Virus record (IMG/VR): IMGVR_UViG_3300047558_000027
Span: 1-49,863 of that record
From: a virus
Length of the DNA: 49,863 nucleotides
Direction: 5' to 3' (one strand)
Shown here: piece by piece, positions 47,254 through 49,863 of the stretch
Layout: each line of letters begins with the position of its first letter
Position numbering within the stretch: the stretch's first letter is position 1
Made by a program: the position numbers and the translations under genes
The notes under the pieces: model-generated
What the model saw: only the letters and a program-made list of their open reading frames with translations
Told to the model about the DNA's origin: nothing
Database searches by the model: none

Positions 47254-49422
47254 TTATGCACCCAACTCAGTAAAGCTGATAGCAGAACGAGCAGCAACAA
47301 AGTTTAGAGTAATAAAGTTGATAGAACGATTTGGTTTGACGTAGATGTCAGCAACGAATTGGTTGCTATCGATAACTTCGCCAGTGTTGTTTGAGCCATC
47401 GCAAACAACTTTGAAGTCAGTAATACCACGACGACCTTGGACGTTACGTAGGAATGGTTCTACTAGGTTGCGGAACTGAGCCTGAGTGAATGAATCATTG
47501 AATTCGAACAACTGGAACTTAGCAGCAGTAGCGATAGCCTTTTCCATAACGATGAACAAGCGACGTACGTTGATACGATCAAACGCACTTGGTTTTGCCA
47601 ATAGAGTCTTGTCACCGTAAAGAACAGTACCTTCGCCTGGGAAAGTAACAACTGGGTTAACACCAGCAGCGTAAAGAGTATCACGCTCAGCTTTACCTGG
47701 ATTAACAGCCAATTTAACCACGTTCTTAATTTGACCACGATTCAAACCACCTGGAGAGAACCAAGGATCGTTAGTGTTATCAGTACGAGCGCATAGACCA
47801 GCAACGTCGCCGTTCAATGGGATGAAACGATATTTGTCGTTGTAGCGATCGTATTGGTATTTGTAACCAGAGTCAAGAACTGCGTAAGAAGTGCTTGGCA
47901 ATTCGTTACGGAAAGCAACGATTTGGTCAGTAGCAGCAGAACCAGAACCAACGATTGGCTCATTAGTGTTTACATTAACTGGAGAGATGAATGCAACGCA
48001 ATCTAAGCGAGATTCAACGATACCGATAACAGCATCAGCAACAGTAGAAGAAGCAGCGCCAACTGGTAGCAAGCTGATATCATACTGAGCATCATCGCCA
48101 AATAAAGTCCAAGCAGTAATTACTTCACCATCAGTAGCAGTTAGTGCATCAACACCACCAGCCAATGAACGATCGATAACATCACCTAGCGAGTTAAATG
48201 TTCTTCCAGCAGCTTCGTTACCCCAGTTGCCGCCATCAGTAGGATGATCCATCCAGTAGATGTATTTAGAACCAGAGTTAATTACATTCTTGTAATAGTT
48301 GTTTGTGCCATTTGATTGACGAGCGTCAGATGCTTTAGAAGCATAAGCAAACTTTTCTAGAACAGTGCCTGGAGCACCAGTCCATAAACCATCTTCGTCT
48401 ACAACAACAATGTGTAATTCATCATTAGAAGCGCCAACGCTATCAGCGTATGTAGAAGTATCAGGGGCGCCATTGAAGTTAGCTGCATAAGCCCAATCAG
48501 CAAATGTATCAGCATCAGCCATAGAAACTTTTAGAGAGTTACCTAATGCGCCTGGATAACGAGCAGCGAATTCACCATACACACCAGCGCCATTAGCATA
48601 AGATGCGATATATGAATCAGTGTTATTAATCTTTACGCCACCAGTAGTAATAGTAGAAGTAAAGTTTGCGCCAGTACCAGAACCACCATCAAAGCTGATA
48701 GATGGAGCGCCAGTGTAACCAGTACCATGGTTAGTAATAGTAATACTTGCGATTTGAGAAGCAGCAATAGTTACTGAACCAACAGTAGCGCCAGTACCAC
48801 CACCAACTGCGTTAATAGTAGCAGTAGGAGCAGAAGTGTAACCAGAACCACCAGAAACAATAACGATACCAGTAACTTCACCACCAGAAACAGTAACAGT
48901 ACCAGTAGCACGTGTACCACCAGAAACTTGTGGTAAAGAGAAAGTTACAGTTGGAGAACTATAACCAGAACCACCAGCAGAAACAGTAGCAGCAGTAACT
49001 GCACCACCTGCTAGGACAGCAGTACCAGTAGCACGAATACCACCAGCAATTTGTGGAGCAGAGAAAGTTACTGTAGGAACAGAAGTGTAACCAGAACCGC
49101 CTGATACTCTAGTAACAGAAGTAACAGTGCCAGTTTCAGTAGCAACAGCATTACGTGCGGCATCAACGTCAGCACGAGCAACTAATAGAGCATTAGTATA
49201 TGATAGGAAGTTTGCTGCAGTAAAGAAAGACTGGGCATTGCCATCAACTGGCTTACCGAAGATCGAAACTAATTCGTTCTCAGAAGTAACCTGAACAGGA
49301 GCCAAAACTGGACCCCATTGGAATGTACCTGCAAAAGCACCACGGCTAGTTGAAACCGCTGGAACGATCGCTGAAAAATCTTTTTCTACGACTGCAACGC
49401 CTGGAGATAATTGGAAAGGCAT
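47254..49422 (-). CDS. 18: Tail sheath protein, T4 gp18-like, with inserted Gly-rich repeats
   Basis: A 722-residue sheath subunit. The N-terminus (MPFQLSPGVAVVEKDFSAIVPAVSTSRGAFAG, then FFTAANFLSYTNALLVARA) and the C-terminal part (GLNRGQIKNVVKLAVNPGKAERDTLYAAGVNPVV, GYKYQYDRYNDKYRF, NVRRLFIVMEKAI) are clearly gp18. Between about residues 98 and 262 lies an insertion of four Gly/Thr/Ser-rich repeats, each with G-S/T-G-Y-x-S/G. These beta-type repeats are probably surface-exposed domains on the sheath. The rest is of normal length. Confidence 0.95.
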   Translation of the reverse strand: MPFQLSPGVAVVEKDFSAIVPAVSTSRGAFAGTFQWGPVLAPVQVTSENELVSIFGKPVDGNAQSFFTAANFLSYTNALLVARADVDAARNAVATETGTVTSVTRVSGGSGYTSVPTVTFSAPQIAGGIRATGTAVLAGGAVTAATVSAGGSGYSSPTVTFSLPQVSGGTRATGTVTVSGGEVTGIVIVSGGSGYTSAPTATINAVGGGTGATVGSVTIAASQIASITITNHGTGYTGAPSISFDGGSGTGANFTSTITTGGVKINNTDSYIASYANGAGVYGEFAARYPGALGNSLKVSMADADTFADWAYAANFNGAPDTSTYADSVGASNDELHIVVVDEDGLWTGAPGTVLEKFAYASKASDARQSNGTNNYYKNVINSGSKYIYWMDHPTDGGNWGNEAAGRTFNSLGDVIDRSLAGGVDALTATDGEVITAWTLFGDDAQYDISLLPVGAASSTVADAVIGIVESRLDCVAFISPVNVNTNEPIVGSGSAATDQIVAFRNELPSTSYAVLDSGYKYQYDRYNDKYRFIPLNGDVAGLCARTDNTNDPWFSPGGLNRGQIKNVVKLAVNPGKAERDTLYAAGVNPVVTFPGEGTVLYGDKTLLAKPSAFDRINVRRLFIVMEKAIATAAKFQLFEFNDSFTQAQFRNLVEPFLRNVQGRRGITDFKVVCDGSNNTGEVIDSNQFVADIYVKPNRSINFITLNFVAARSAISFTELGA
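48637..49131 (-). repeat. Repeat region in the sheath gene (four GxGY units)
   Basis: Codes for sheath residues about 98-262. G-S-G-Y or G-T-G-Y occurs at residues 109, 152, 193 and 234, about every 41-43 residues. Two units share P-T-V-T-F-S-x-P-Q and R-A-T-G-T. DNA copies are diverged, so this is an older duplication. Confidence 0.85.
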
Positions 49423-49452
49423 TGTAATTCTCCTTGTTAATAAGTTTTACTT

Positions 49453-49485
49453 TAGACAGAAAATCATGTCTACATTTTATTTAGT
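49453..49485 (-). promoter_or_regulatory. Late-promoter-like ACTAAATA plus leader hairpin for gp18
   Basis: In the 77-bp gap before the sheath gene, minus strand ACTAAATA (49478-49485) is followed by a 6-bp hairpin TAGACA/TGTCTA (49453-49472). The octamer is the one near 40636. The hairpin would sit at the start of the sheath transcript. Confidence 0.45.
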
Positions 49486-49499
49486 TTTTATGAGTTTTC

Positions 49500-49863
49500 T
49501 CAAAAATTCAATGGATCTTTATCGCCATTACCATCATCATAAAACCCAAACGGAGTCAATTCATCTTCAATCGCTTGAATCTGTTTTTCATACATAATTG
49601 TTCTCAGGTTTATGTTATTTAGGTCTTTAAAATACGGCTGGGTAGTTAACCATCCGAATAGCACTAAAGGCATTACCAAGTCATCATGATAACCTTCATC
49701 AGCCTCATAAGACCCTTTCTTCTCGATAAATGTAGAGATTTCTGAGATCGTATCAGCATCAGTAATAATAAGTTTGTCTTCTTCGACTAAAGACTTAAAG
49801 TTATGACACCCAAGTCGTTTAATCTTCTTATAAGTGTTTACACCCAGCAAGGTTTTAACCCCA
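49500..49863 (-). CDS. 17: Terminase large subunit gp17, C-terminal fragment
   Basis: The frame enters from beyond base 49863 and ends at 49500, giving 121 residues. GVKTLLGVNTYKKIKRLGC, FKSLVEEDKLII, and EEGYHDDLVMPLVLFGWLTTQ (written here in parts) match the C-terminal nuclease domain of T4 gp17, with the H-D-D acid motif. Together with the portal it packages DNA. The start is outside the window. Confidence 0.93.
   Translation of the reverse strand, partial: GVKTLLGVNTYKKIKRLGCHNFKSLVEEDKLIITDADTISEISTFIEKKGSYEADEGYHDDLVMPLVLFGWLTTQPYFKDLNNINLRTIMYEKQIQAIEDELTPFGFYDDGNGDKDPLNF

Overview
The window is part of the genome of a T4-like tailed phage (a myovirus). Nearly every gene lies on the minus strand, so the transcription order runs from high to low coordinates. 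The recognisable core set is terminase C-terminus, tail sheath, tail tube, portal, prohead core proteins, protease, scaffold, major capsid protein, UvsY, UvsW, late sigma factor gp55, gp47/gp46, clamp gp45, clamp loader gp44/gp62, RegA, DNA ligase, DexA, family B DNA polymerase, UvsX and gp41 helicase. The gene content (Hsp20, a CobS/CobT-like pair, several 2OG-Fe(II) oxygenases) resembles aquatic T4-like phages. No photosynthesis genes, tRNAs, integrase or insertion sequences were seen. The host cannot be named from the sequence; bacterial sigma70-type promoters, Shine-Dalgarno sites and a lipobox point to a bacterium, probably Gram-negative.

Layout, right to left. 39948-49863 is the virion module (gp17 end, gp18, gp19, gp20, prohead core, gp21, gp22, gp23 and a second tail-tube-like protein). 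31955-39890 holds recombination and late transcription: uvsY, uvsW, an Sm-like protein, gp55, an AAA+ ATPase, gp47 and gp46. 29568-31954 is a two-gene NAD+ salvage cassette (NadV, then a NadM-Nudix fusion). 24128-29498 has three putative ATPase/VWA genes (AAA+, HExxH-VWA protein, MoxR/CobS-like) plus small partners. 21401-24044 is an accessory membrane block (Ser-rich anchored protein, SPFH-domain lipoprotein, small membrane proteins) plus a nucleotide diphosphohydrolase and a winged-helix protein. 17666-21321 is the clamp/clamp-loader/RegA block, with a candidate PD-(D/E)XK nuclease inserted between clamp and loader. 15664-17522 is a stress cassette with Hsp20, a diiron rubrerythrin and a separate 42-residue rubredoxin. 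5389-15432 is ligase, DexA, polymerase, an Asp/Asn-hydroxylase-like oxygenase, thioredoxin, UvsX and helicase.

The most striking region is 264-5379, directly downstream of the helicase: a TET/JBP-type 2OG-Fe(II) dioxygenase, a second 2OG-Fe(II) oxygenase, a class II glutamine amidotransferase, an amidoligase, a GNAT acetyltransferase and a protein resembling the amino-acid:DNA transferase / alpha-glutamyl-putrescinyl-thymine pyrophosphorylase group. These genes overlap or abut, and together look like a DNA base hypermodification pathway.

Regulation is unusually readable. At least fifteen sigma70-like promoters (TTTACT, TTGACT, TTGCTT or TTGACA, then exactly 17 bp, then TATAAT or TATACT) can be placed. 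Several sit just downstream of hairpin terminators; others lie inside coding sequence, three of them with both hexamers matching the consensus. One faces the plus strand at 37467-37495 although no plus-strand gene was found. T4-type late promoter octamers (TATAAATA and variants) occur near virion genes.
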